Source: Deltaproteobacteria bacterium (GTDB taxonomy: Bacteria > Desulfobacterota > JADFXK01). Taken from it: 27,880 bases of DNA. The stretch spans positions 1-27,880 of the forward strand of contig JADFYA010000009.1 in assembly GCA_015233285.1 (NCBI GenBank), in the 5' to 3' direction. The position numbers were made by a program, and so were the translations under genes. Every line of letters begins with the position of its first letter. Positions within the stretch are counted from its first letter, which is position 1. Shown here piece after piece: positions 7,491 to 16,100 of the stretch. Below the pieces are notes generated by a model, which was not told the origin of the DNA, did not search any database, and worked only from the letters and a program-made list of their open reading frames with translations.

Positions 7491-7809
7491 TACTCCTCCA
7501 ATTAGTTCAGGCCAAAATTTGACTTCGGCATGCCGGCAATCATCCTGCGCAACCAAATCAAGATCATCATCTGGGGCCAGATGCGGCCGCGCCCGACAAA
7601 ATGGAACCGGCCCGCGCCTGACCGTGTCAGCCAGACTACAACATCGGCCTGAATAAGTCAATCACGTCCGAGGTCCGGGAGGGGATGTTCAGCCCCGAAT
7701 TTCGTCTCTGATTCCGCGGCCCGTCCCATAGGGCCGGCAAGCCACGTCCGCTGGGTCGGATTGCGGCAAGTCTTCAGAACTGCACCGCCCCGCCATCCGC
7801 AGCTAAAGG
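7491..7809. other. Intergenic region between V4R gene and small unknown gene
   Basis: I see no gene here. A perfect palindrome with a 2-bp centre, ATCTGGGGCCAGAT, sits at 7569-7582, 79 bp upstream of the V4R start, and could be an operator. No clear promoter or terminator was found. Confidence 0.35.
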
Positions 7810-8145
7810 TTATTGGGCGGGCGCCGCGGCCGCCTGGGGTTGTGATCGGTATAGAGAATAAAGGCGTCGGCTTTGCTTGATGCTCGAAGGAAACCGGTCC
7901 TCTATCTGCTCCTTTTTGTTGAGCTGGAGCTTGTTTCTGATATAATCCGGCTCAACGTCGAACATCGAGCAGATCCAATTGAACGAGCCGGCGGCGTCAT
8001 CGTCCTTGGTCAGATAAAAACGAGCGTCCAGGTCGCCTTCCTTATAGTCCTCGACAGCCTGCATCAAGACGGCAGCCCAGAGGTCAAACTCCGGCTGGTC
8101 GAGGTAGATAGATGACGCGGCCTTAATATTTTTTTTGCGTGCCAT
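7810..8145 (-). CDS. Small conserved-looking protein of unknown function
   Basis: This 111-residue protein is not assigned to a family. AAAGGAGG stands 7 bases before the ATG, which supports expression. It has a basic N-terminus (MARKKNIKAAS), an acidic/aromatic middle (FDLWAAVLMQAVEDY, GSFNWICSMFDVEPDYIRNKL) and a low-complexity C-terminus rich in Gln, Ala and Pro. The WICSMFDVEPDYIRNKL segment could be a small helix-turn-helix-like unit, but that is a guess. No membrane segments or signal peptide are visible. Confidence 0.65.
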   Translation of the reverse strand: MARKKNIKAASSIYLDQPEFDLWAAVLMQAVEDYKEGDLDARFYLTKDDDAAGSFNWICSMFDVEPDYIRNKLQLNKKEQIEDRFPSSIKQSRRLYSLYRSQPQAAAAPAQ

Positions 8146-8556
8146 GGTCGTCCTCCTTTGAAACGAGATCAGTCGGCCGGTTTCCCCTCAGGCAGAGATT
8201 GGAAGAGGAGATGGCGGCCAGTTGTCTTCTTACTGTTTCAAAAGACGTGCCAATGGGCAGGTTTGCCATAACTAACTGTAATATAAATAAATTGTTAAAT
8301 TAAGTATTATCCGGGCCTGTGCCTGTTTTCTTAATGGGAAAATAATTACTATATATGATAATATTTGCTCATATTCCAGACATGTTTCCCGACCCTGTCG
8401 TCTTGCCTCGGTTCTTACCCGACCCCGGCGGCCTTAAAGTCCTGGTCGGTTCTTTTATATAATGGTATAACACCTTAATAAAATGCGAATAATCAAAAAA
8501 TATAAAAATCTTCTTGACAACCGGCGGGTAATTTTCTAACAGTACTGATTGCTGCT
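8146..8556. other. AT-rich intergenic region before tRNA-Gln
   Basis: No gene is apparent. CCGACC (8419-8424) and GGTCGG (8444-8449) can pair across 19 nt and are followed by TTCTTTTATA, a weak terminator-like signal on the + strand with no obvious upstream transcript. The end of the region holds the tRNA promoter. Confidence 0.4.
8514..8542 (+). promoter_or_regulatory. Candidate promoter of tRNA-Gln
   Basis: A perfect -35 box TTGACA at 8514-8519 is followed at 15-17 bp by the AT-rich stretch TCTAACAG, a poor -10 box. The mature tRNA starts at 8557. Confidence 0.5.
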
Positions 8557-8630
8557 TGGGGGATCGTCTAGAGGCAGGACGGCAGACTCTGGATCTGTGG
8601 ACCGAGGTTCGAATCCTCGTCCCCCAGCCA
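8557..8630 (+). tRNA. tRNA-Gln (anticodon CTG)
   Basis: The cloverleaf can be folded by eye. The acceptor stem is TGGGGGA/TCCCCCA with discriminator G and encoded CCA, and the D arm stem is GTC/GAC. The anticodon stem GCAGA/TCTGT closes the loop CTCTGGA, giving anticodon CTG for codon CAG. The T arm is CGAGG-TTCGAAT-CCTCG. All positions are standard. Its 3' end adjoins an integrase remnant, which makes it a probable integration site. Confidence 0.95.
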
Positions 8631-8750
8631 ACAAATCTTATTTAATTCCAGCCAATTACTTACCCAACCGACGAACACCCCTTCCCTTGAATGTCTCCTG
8701 ACGGCTTTTCTGACGGCTTTTTCTCTGTTCCGGTCTTAAAAACACCTCAT

Positions 8751-9106
8751 TCAAATCACACGCAAATCGCCCCGTTGGTGCACATATCTCTCGGTAGTGG
8801 TCAAAGAACGGTGCCTGAGGATATGTTGGATGTCTATCCCGGCCACACCGATACCAGCCAGGGTGGTGGCAGTCAAATGTCGAATGGCGTGAATACCGAA
8901 ATGCCGGACACCGGTTTTATCACAAATGCGTTTTGACCACTTATTTCGTGTGTAAAAGGTAAACCTGTCTCCGGATCGGAGAAGACCCACTTCTGGTCGG
9001 CTCGATGTTTGTGCTCCGAAAGAGCTTCGAATAGTTCCTGAGTCAGGGGAATCAAATCATCCTCCAGCGAACCGCCCTGACGCTTCCCAGTCCAGAACCC
9101 CCGGTG
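8751..9106 (-). pseudogene. Tyrosine recombinase (phage-type integrase), truncated and frameshifted
   Basis: Two minus-strand frames together give the C-terminal half of a tyrosine recombinase. The upstream frame encodes GFWTGKRQGGSLEDDLIPLT and the WVFSDPETGLPFT motif. The downstream frame encodes RNKWSKRICDKTGVRHFG, the catalytic HAIRHLTATTLAGIG box and HILRHRSLTTTERYVH with the nucleophilic Tyr. The frames must be joined by a shift near 8950-8965. The N-terminal half is missing: a TAG closes the frame just above 9106. The remnant ends 120 bp from the 3' end of tRNA-Gln, the usual place for an island integrase. It is almost certainly inactive. Confidence 0.85.
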
Positions 9107-9273
9107 CTACCCATTGAAAAAAGGAGGGTCACCTTATCCCCAGAAAGAAATTTTCATATCCTTTTGGCCGGATAGGGGATTGAAGCAGCTCGCCGTTAGT
9201 TTATTAAATCAATCCTGACCAGTTGACCCGAGCCGACAATAGCGATCCTGACATTGAAGCATTTGTCTGTTGA

Positions 9274-9453
9274 CTATATGTACGCATTTAGGTAGTCTTC
9301 CCAAACTTGATTAGTCGGCTGATACGAGAAACCATTGCGTTGTCCATTTGCCTTAATCTCATTGTCGCTGCATTCTGTGCCATAAAAGGTGGTTTTGGGA
9401 TCACCCAATCTTTCCATGAGGCTTATTACCTTTTTTCGTTCGGATACTCCCAT
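9274..9453 (-). CDS. Unrecognised 59-residue ORF, perhaps a gene fragment
   Basis: An ATG-started frame reads MGVSERKKVISLMERLGDPK at its beginning and ends with QVWEDYLNAYI. The composition looks protein-like rather than random, but I do not recognise it and no Shine-Dalgarno sequence precedes the start (an internal ATG at 9417 is also possible). It overlaps, on the opposite strand, only the doubtful upstream extension of the transporter gene. It may be a remnant left in the island. Confidence 0.3.
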   Translation of the reverse strand: MGVSERKKVISLMERLGDPKTTFYGTECSDNEIKANGQRNGFSYQPTNQVWEDYLNAYI

Positions 9454-9532
9454 GGGCCATGTCGAAAAATCTAAAGAGGTTCAAGCAGACACCACAGCCG
9501 CCAAAGAAGTAACGGGGCTGCTTATAAAAATT

Positions 9533-10915
9533 ATGTTTAACCGCAAAGCCAAGGCCGCGCGGATAAATAAACTGACGATCAGCAAGCAAACTGAGTCTCT
9601 GAAAAAAAATATGTTCGGCGGCATTGTCGGCAATGTTCTTGAATGGTACGACTTTGCGATTTTTGGCTTTTTGGCTCCCGTAATTGGGGAGAAGTTCTTT
9701 CCCTCTGACGACCCTCTGGATTCGCTCCTTAGTGCGTTCAGCGTTTTTGCGGCGGCCTACCTCGCCCGGCCGGTTGGGGGAATAATTTTCGGCTACATCG
9801 GTGACCAATTCGGCCGCCGGAAAGCGCTCCAGCTTTCGGTGATGATGATGGCCGTGCCCACATTTCTTATCGGCCTTTTACCTACCCATGCCGACATAGG
9901 ATCGATAGCACCTGTCATCCTCATTCTGCTGCGCATGGCGCAAGGGCTTTCCGTGGGCGGAGAACTGATCGGATCAATAGCTTTTGTGGCCGAGACAGCG
10001 CCGGTCGAACAACGTGGTTATTACAGTAGTTGGACATTTTCGAGTTGCTATGGCGGAATGATGTTGGGTGCGCTAAGCGCCGTTGGTCTCAACGCCGTTC
10101 TGGGGCCTCAGGCTATGGCGGACTGGGGTTGGCGTTTGCCATTTCTTTCGGGAATAATCATCGGTCTCGCCGGGATCTGGATGCGCAATGAACTTACGGA
10201 AACGCCCATTTTTGAAAAAATGCAACTCACGAGTACTATAGGCGGTAATCCCATTGCAGAAGCAGTACGTCTGGTGCCGGAACGTATCTTCCATGCCTCG
10301 ATCCTGGTCGTTCTCGTAGGCGGCGGATTCTACCTCCTTTTTATTTGGTGGCCTACGCTTTTGAGCCGCTTTGTCCACCCGCACGTTCCGTACGCTATGG
10401 CGCTCAACACATTCTCATTGATGTTCTTAATTATCTTGATTCCAATAACGGGCCGACTCTCCGACAGGTTGGGGCGAAAAACTCTCCTTGTGTGGAGTTC
10501 TGCAGGTATGACGCTGTTATCTTGGCCTCTCTTCATGTTAGTCGCCCAAGGTGGATTTTTCCCCGTCCTTGTCGCTCAGATTTGCTTCACAGTGTTGATG
10601 GGCATTTTCCTTGGGCCGATTCCGGCGGCCCTGGTTGACATGTTTCCTCCGCGCGTTCGCTATAGCGCAATCGCTCTTTCTTATAATATCTCATTGTGCA
10701 TTTTTGGTGGTACCGCGCCGCTTGTGGCCACCTGGCTCGTCAAATATTATCATACAGTTTCTGCGCCGGCGTTCTACCTCACTTTTCTTTCGGCCATTAA
10801 CCTCTTAGCAGCCTTGAGCCTGCCAGAGAAAATGCTAGCGGGAAGAATGAAAGGTCAGACTTCAATCTACGACAGAGTTCTGGTTTTCGAAGAGAATAAA
10901 AAGGCATCCGTATGA
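9533..10915 (+). CDS. MFS transporter, metabolite:H+ symporter (MHS) family
   Basis: This is a membrane transporter of about 460 residues with roughly 12 hydrophobic segments. The N-terminal GNVLEWYDFAIFGFLAPVIG is typical of the MHS family, which includes proline/betaine and dicarboxylate symporters. Motif A occurs in both halves (GDQFGRRKAL and GRLSDRLGRKTLL), and RMAQGLSVGGELIGS lies in the fourth helix region. The exact substrate is not readable; osmolytes or organic acids are likely. The frame is open from 9389, but ATG 9452 or 9533 gives the family's usual length, and I prefer 9533 because the conserved domain begins about 25 residues later. No strong ribosome binding site is seen. It stands alone between the integrase remnant and minus-strand genes. 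Confidence 0.85.
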   Translation: MFNRKAKAARINKLTISKQTESLKKNMFGGIVGNVLEWYDFAIFGFLAPVIGEKFFPSDDPLDSLLSAFSVFAAAYLARPVGGIIFGYIGDQFGRRKALQLSVMMMAVPTFLIGLLPTHADIGSIAPVILILLRMAQGLSVGGELIGSIAFVAETAPVEQRGYYSSWTFSSCYGGMMLGALSAVGLNAVLGPQAMADWGWRLPFLSGIIIGLAGIWMRNELTETPIFEKMQLTSTIGGNPIAEAVRLVPERIFHASILVVLVGGGFYLLFIWWPTLLSRFVHPHVPYAMALNTFSLMFLIILIPITGRLSDRLGRKTLLVWSSAGMTLLSWPLFMLVAQGGFFPVLVAQICFTVLMGIFLGPIPAALVDMFPPRVRYSAIALSYNISLCIFGGTAPLVATWLVKYYHTVSAPAFYLTFLSAINLLAALSLPEKMLAGRMKGQTSIYDRVLVFEENKKASV

Positions 10916-11396
10916 AGAAAGCTGCGAATCGATTTTTACAGGACAGGCGCGTTTCGGATATCCACAGCCTGGCCGTTGGAAATAGAGAAGTGTGTTGAAG
11001 ACAAACCCGGCATTACAAAGAACTCCTGATCTACAGTGATCGAAAACATTTTTTTGGGGTGAATTTGGGGGCCGGAAGGCTTCTGCTCAATTCTTTAAAC
11101 GCCGCCGAAGTCCTTGCCCGCCTGTTCCAGGATCTGTCAGGGCCGGCGGAAGATACAGTCCCAAAATCAACAGATAGAGTGTTGTCCAACGGGCAGGCTA
11201 ACCGGCTCGACTGAACACCTCGGCAGCCTGATTCCAATCAAATCCAGTTAGTTTCGTTTCTACCCGATTAAATCTTCCCCTCACGCTCCGCTAAACCTGC
11301 GGCCGGCGCACACCGGCCAGGATTGCTACACCCAGGCAAAGCTTTCTGCATCTCGCCCCATCCAGAGACCAAAACTCAATGTCGGCCAAAACCAAA
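10916..11396. other. Intergenic region with a possible degraded coding fragment
   Basis: A + strand frame without stop from 10999 to 11214 encodes KHFFGVNLGAGRLLLNSLNA and further protein-like sequence. It has no start codon next to a ribosome binding site and may be the tail of a decayed gene; I do not recognise the family. At 11301-11318 GGCCGG and CCGGCC form a perfect 6-bp stem without a T-tract. Nothing else is apparent. Confidence 0.4.
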
Positions 11397-12785
11397 TTAT
11401 AGCATCACCAGAATGATCTGGCCTATCTTGATATTATCATTCCGCTTGACCGGAACGGCAGATGTTATCCGTCGGCCATTGACGGCCACGCCGTTCTTGC
11501 TGCCCAGATCTTCAATCCACCATTCACCGTTACGAAAAAGTATCCCGGCATGCCGGCCGGATACGGTAGAATCATAGGGCACGGCCAGGACATTATCCGA
11601 GGCGCGGCCAATAGTCAGTCCACCCTCCGAAAGTGTGATTAGCCGGCCGTCTTCCGGACCCTTACACACCTGCAGCCCGTTTTCCATCGGTGGTTTTGCC
11701 CGATCAGCAGATTGCGGCCACAGTTCGGAGGCGATGGCCTGGATATCCACCTTAGGGTTAAGCTCCCTGATCAAGCGGACCGGTAGGGATAGTCTGTTGT
11801 GTAAAATAACGCTCACCAGTTCTTCCATCTGGTTTGTATATAACGATTGCCATAGCCGGACCACCGCCGGGGTCATGGGCCGCCCGGGCCATGAAACCTT
11901 CAGTCCTCCGGTCCAGGACTGATCTTTAAGTACCGACAGAAAGTACTTCGGCTTAATCCCCATCCGGTCTCCCAGAAAACTACTTACCGGGTGGTCCCTC
12001 CGGAAAGGGACGACAAACATATGTTCAAGCCCCACATAGGGATGGCCCCATTCTTCCGCCAGAGCCTGAGCCGAGGTTAAGCAGGAGGTGGAGTCAAGGG
12101 CGCATGATTCTTCAGAATAGGGCTGCATGGAGGTTAACTGAGTAGAATCAATGTCTTGGATCCAGGCATCAGTAACCGGTTTACCCTTGGGCGGGGTCGC
12201 CGGGTTTCCAAAATTCGCCTCATGATGTTTTCCGACCACATTCCAGACTTCATAAGGAGACCCATTCTTGTCATAACAATAATATGCGTCGATGAAAACC
12301 TGCTCTAACTCTGGTTGCCGCTCCAAAATCAAATCACGAAAATCTGCCGAACATAGAATGTGGCCGCTATCTCCAAAATCCATGATCCGTTGCGCCTGAT
12401 TGATCCCATGGCCGATTATGTTGGTGTTTCCATTGATGTCATGGGAAATATACACTTCACCAACATGAAGCCCGGTTCTAAATCTAATCATGGGTGACTG
12501 GGTCTCGGCGCAACGTTGACAAAACCTGGTTTGAATACATATGGCCAATTTCAGAGCCACGGGAGCCAGGTCTTGAGAAAACGCGATGGCCAGACCGTCC
12601 CCGGTCGGCAGGATGATGCTGTCGGCTCTTGGTACCCGGTTGGAGTCCAGTCCGCTTAGGACCAGCTCCTTCAGAACTTCCACGGCGTTTAGTTGATCAT
12701 CTGCGGCCAGTAAGGAATATTTGACAATATCGAAGAAAAGAAAGGCCAACGAGGCGTTTTCACGCGTTTTTAGTGATGTTGACAT
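11397..12785 (-). CDS. Cyclase-like / Clp-N-like / FHA domain protein
   Basis: This 462-residue protein has three parts. Residues 12-185 resemble a class III nucleotidyl cyclase domain, with LFFDIVKYS and PTGDGLAIAF supplying the two metal-binding Asp positions, then GLHVGEV and GHGINQAQRIM. Residues 265-320 (TSAQALAEEWGHPYVGLEHM) look like one Clp N-terminal repeat, a substrate- or adaptor-binding fold. The C-terminal 75 residues form an FHA phosphopeptide-binding domain (LTIGRASDN, SGRHAGI, DLGSKNGVAVNG). ATG 12785 was chosen because the cyclase domain starts 10 residues later; a TTG at 12899 would add 38 residues including CPGC. It lies downstream of the restriction operon on the same strand, 390 bp away. 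A signalling role is likely; whether it makes cAMP or another nucleotide is not clear. Confidence 0.75.
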   Translation of the reverse strand: MSTSLKTRENASLAFLFFDIVKYSLLAADDQLNAVEVLKELVLSGLDSNRVPRADSIILPTGDGLAIAFSQDLAPVALKLAICIQTRFCQRCAETQSPMIRFRTGLHVGEVYISHDINGNTNIIGHGINQAQRIMDFGDSGHILCSADFRDLILERQPELEQVFIDAYYCYDKNGSPYEVWNVVGKHHEANFGNPATPPKGKPVTDAWIQDIDSTQLTSMQPYSEESCALDSTSCLTSAQALAEEWGHPYVGLEHMFVVPFRRDHPVSSFLGDRMGIKPKYFLSVLKDQSWTGGLKVSWPGRPMTPAVVRLWQSLYTNQMEELVSVILHNRLSLPVRLIRELNPKVDIQAIASELWPQSADRAKPPMENGLQVCKGPEDGRLITLSEGGLTIGRASDNVLAVPYDSTVSGRHAGILFRNGEWWIEDLGSKNGVAVNGRRITSAVPVKRNDNIKIGQIILVML

Positions 12786-13174
12786 ATTGATCACCCAAAC
12801 CTGGAATCCTGCATTCTTTAGAAAATCACAACCAGGACAACCCAGCCCGGCCTTGGGCCGCCACCAGGTCGCCTTCGGAAAAACATGAGTAGTCGTCAAC
12901 TATGCGTCGCACCCGATATGAGACAGTGTCCGGCATTGCCGGCCCGACGGTCGGGTCATTCACCCGGTGCTTGTTTTGATGCACATAAGACTTGATGAGG
13001 CGTTGGGTTTATGAGGTCCTTCTGTGTGTTGCCAATGGAAGGCGTTGTGTGTATGTCTTGCGCTTTGAGGGGGTATCCTTGGCACAATCTGCGGCGCTGA
13101 ATAGCCCGCCAGAGCTTCGTTTTTCCCTACTGATTTGATTAAAACACGTGGTTGAGGTCCGCTTGATTTGATGG
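12786..13174. other. Intergenic region between the HsdR fusion gene and the FHA gene
   Basis: I see no gene or clear terminator in these 389 bp. The part next to 12785 could be an N-terminal extension of the FHA protein if the TTG at 12899 is used. Confidence 0.4.
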
Positions 13175-16100
13175 CTAACCAGCATTCCTATTGAGCCGGT
13201 CATACACCTTCTTGAGCATCCAACCCTTAACAACTTCTGCAAAATCATTGTCATCCATGATTTTTGAAAAAATATTCTGATTTTGATCCATTCGATCAAA
13301 GAGCTTGGAAAAGAATGCATCTTCAAAACCATATTTGAAGTTGTTGATGGTGTTGCTTCTTGCCTGTTGCGAAAGGGTTTCGTCCCTCACAAGCTCTTCT
13401 TCGATCTGGCTGAAAAAGTATTTGTCGGCTTCGGTAAAATCGGTGCCGAATTTTTTGTTCAGTATGTCGATAAGTTCAGAAAGCCTGGCCTGCTCTTCCT
13501 TGTCTTTCACAGTACCGGCTTCAGACACTGGGGCCAAGTCGGCTTCGCCCCCTTTCGCTAATCGGATATCACCCTCTTTGATTTTCTGGAGCCGGTAATA
13601 CTCCAGCGCGACCTCGTCCTTTAGTTGAAACGTCTCGCTGATGCTCCTCTTGGGAAGTTTGTTGAGCAACAGACGGGCATAGGCATAAAACTTTTCGAGC
13701 TCGATGTCACTAAACGGCATAACTTGTGACAAGAACGCATAGAGGCGCACAAACACAGTTAACGTGTGCTTGAAGTCATCCTGTTTGTCTTCACTGTCCA
13801 TGCCGTTGTATCGATCGACCGCAGGATCGATCATGCTGTTCAATTGGCCGTGATCTTGTCTACCTCCCATGTTCTTGGGCCTGAAAAAGAACCTTGCGAA
13901 TGCATCAATCTCGCTTTGGAGGAATACCTGGAAACCAGCCAGTTTGTTTTTACGGTCGTACAGCATATTAGGGTCGGTAGTGGAAGAGAGGGTGGTTTGC
14001 TCATAATAGGGTTGAAAAGCGTCTATAATTTCCTGCTCCTCGTTGGCAAAATCCAGCACGAAGGTATCCTCTTTTCCTGGGGACGTCCGGTTCAGCCTAG
14101 ATAGGGTCTGCACCGCCTTCACTCCGGAGAGTTTTTTGTCCACATACATGGTGTGCAAAAGCGGTTGATCAAAACCTGTCTGATATTTTTCCGCTACCAG
14201 GAGCAACTGGTATTCATCAGATGCAAATTTTTCTGGCAGCTCTCTTTCCCCAAAACTGTTGATATCCGTCTCGGTATATTGAATGCCGGTCTCTTTGTCG
14301 GTGAATGCAGTAAACGCCACAAGCGCCTTGATATCGTCATACCCGTTCATTTTCAGATAAAGATCAAACTCTTCCTTGTACCTCACCACATGTAACCGGG
14401 ACGAAGTGACCACCATCGCTTTGGCCTTGCCGCCGATTCGCTTCATGACGCACTGACGGAAATGCTCGAGGATCACTTCCGTCTTTTGGGCGAGGTTATG
14501 GGGATGGAGCGATACAAAGCGCGCTATGGCTCGGCGGGCCTTCTTTTTATTGATATGCGGATCATCTTCGATGGCCTTGGATAGCCTGAAGTAGGTCTTA
14601 TAGGTCGTGTAATTCTGCAGCACGTCCATGATAAAACCTTCTTCTATGGCTTGTCGCATGGAATATAAATGGAAAGGCTTGGGTTTTCTCTGAGCATCGG
14701 GCGTGCCGAACACCTCAAGAGTTTTCGCTTTGGGTGTGGCGGTGAATGCAAAAAAACTAAGGTTTGGCTGCTTGCCGCGGGCCATCATGGATTTACGAAT
14801 CTCGTCCTCTTCGTCGTCCTCTTCTCCGGCTTCGTATTCAGCAGCGTTCTCTCTGACCTTATTCTCAAGATCGGTAACGGTCAGCACTTCTTTCATCTTT
14901 TTGGTGGCTTCGCCGCCCTGGGAGCTATGGGCTTCATCCACGATAAGCGCATACCGGCGCTGGGGCAATTCACCGATTTTGTCCAACACAAACGGAAACT
15001 TCTGCAGAGTTGTAATAATAATATTGGTACCTGCTCCCAGGGCATCGGCCAGTTGGGAAGAATGTTTGTCCACCTTTTGGACCACACCCTGCTTATGTTC
15101 AAATTGGTAGATGGTCTCCTGAAGCTGCTGGTCCAGCACCCGTCGGTCGGTGATCACGATAACGGAATCAAAAATACGCCGGTCTTGGGCATCGTGCAGA
15201 CCGGAAAGTTGATAGGCCAGCCAGGCGATGGAGTTGCTCTTGCCGCTGCCAGCCGAATGCTGGATCAAATAATTATGTCCCGCGCCCATTTTTTTCGCAT
15301 TCACCGACAGCCTGCGAACCGCATCGAGCTGATGAAAACGGGGGAAGATCATCGTCTCCTTTTTGAAGAGGCGGCCGTCGATTTTGAGTTCCTGCGTTTG
15401 CAGATGCAAAAAGCAGCCGATGATCTCCAGCCAGCTTTCCCTGGCCCAGATCTGCTCCCACAGGTAGGCAGTTTTGTGCCCGCGTGAGTTTGGCGGGTTC
15501 CCGGCCCCATTGTTAGAGCCTTGGTTGAAGGGCAGGTATCGGGTCTTGGCGCCCTCGACACGGGTGGTGTACCAGACTTCATCGGTATCCACCGCAAAGT
15601 GTACCAGTGCCCGTTTTTTGAACTGAAACAGCAGATCACGCTGGTCGCGGTCGGTGATGTATTGTTTTTTGGCATCGTTCGCACTTTGCATAGTAAACTG
15701 ATTCTTGAGTTCCACAGTGGCTACCGGCAAGCCGTTCAAGCTCAGCAGCAGATCGATGGAATTTTCATTCTCGGTGCTGTATTTCACCTGACGGGTAATG
15801 GTGAGACAATTCTTATCATAGAGGGCCAGAGTTTCCGGGTTAAGACCGCTCGAAGGTTTGAAATAGGCGAGCTTGAAACGGACGCCGTAATCGACAATGC
15901 CATGGCGCAGCACGTCAAGCATACCGCGGTTGTCCAGTTCTTTAAACAACCGTTGAAAAAATTTCGTTTCGGCAACCGATCCGTGGACATCTTCCAGTTT
16001 CTGCCACGCATGGAGCTGAGTATCCCGGATGAACGCAAGAATTGTTTGCGGATGCAGCGCCAGCTCTCGTCTGTAGTCAGCGCCCTGAACATATCCTCCG

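Noticed and set aside
8419..8460. CCGACC/GGTCGG hairpin followed by T-rich sequence as a terminator
   Set aside because: There is no + strand gene upstream to be terminated, and the 19-nt loop makes it weak.
14669..15487. Long + strand open frame (272 codons) opposite hsdR
   Set aside because: It lies wholly antisense to conserved HsdR helicase motifs, has no ribosome binding site, and is a by-product of the codon pattern of the real gene.
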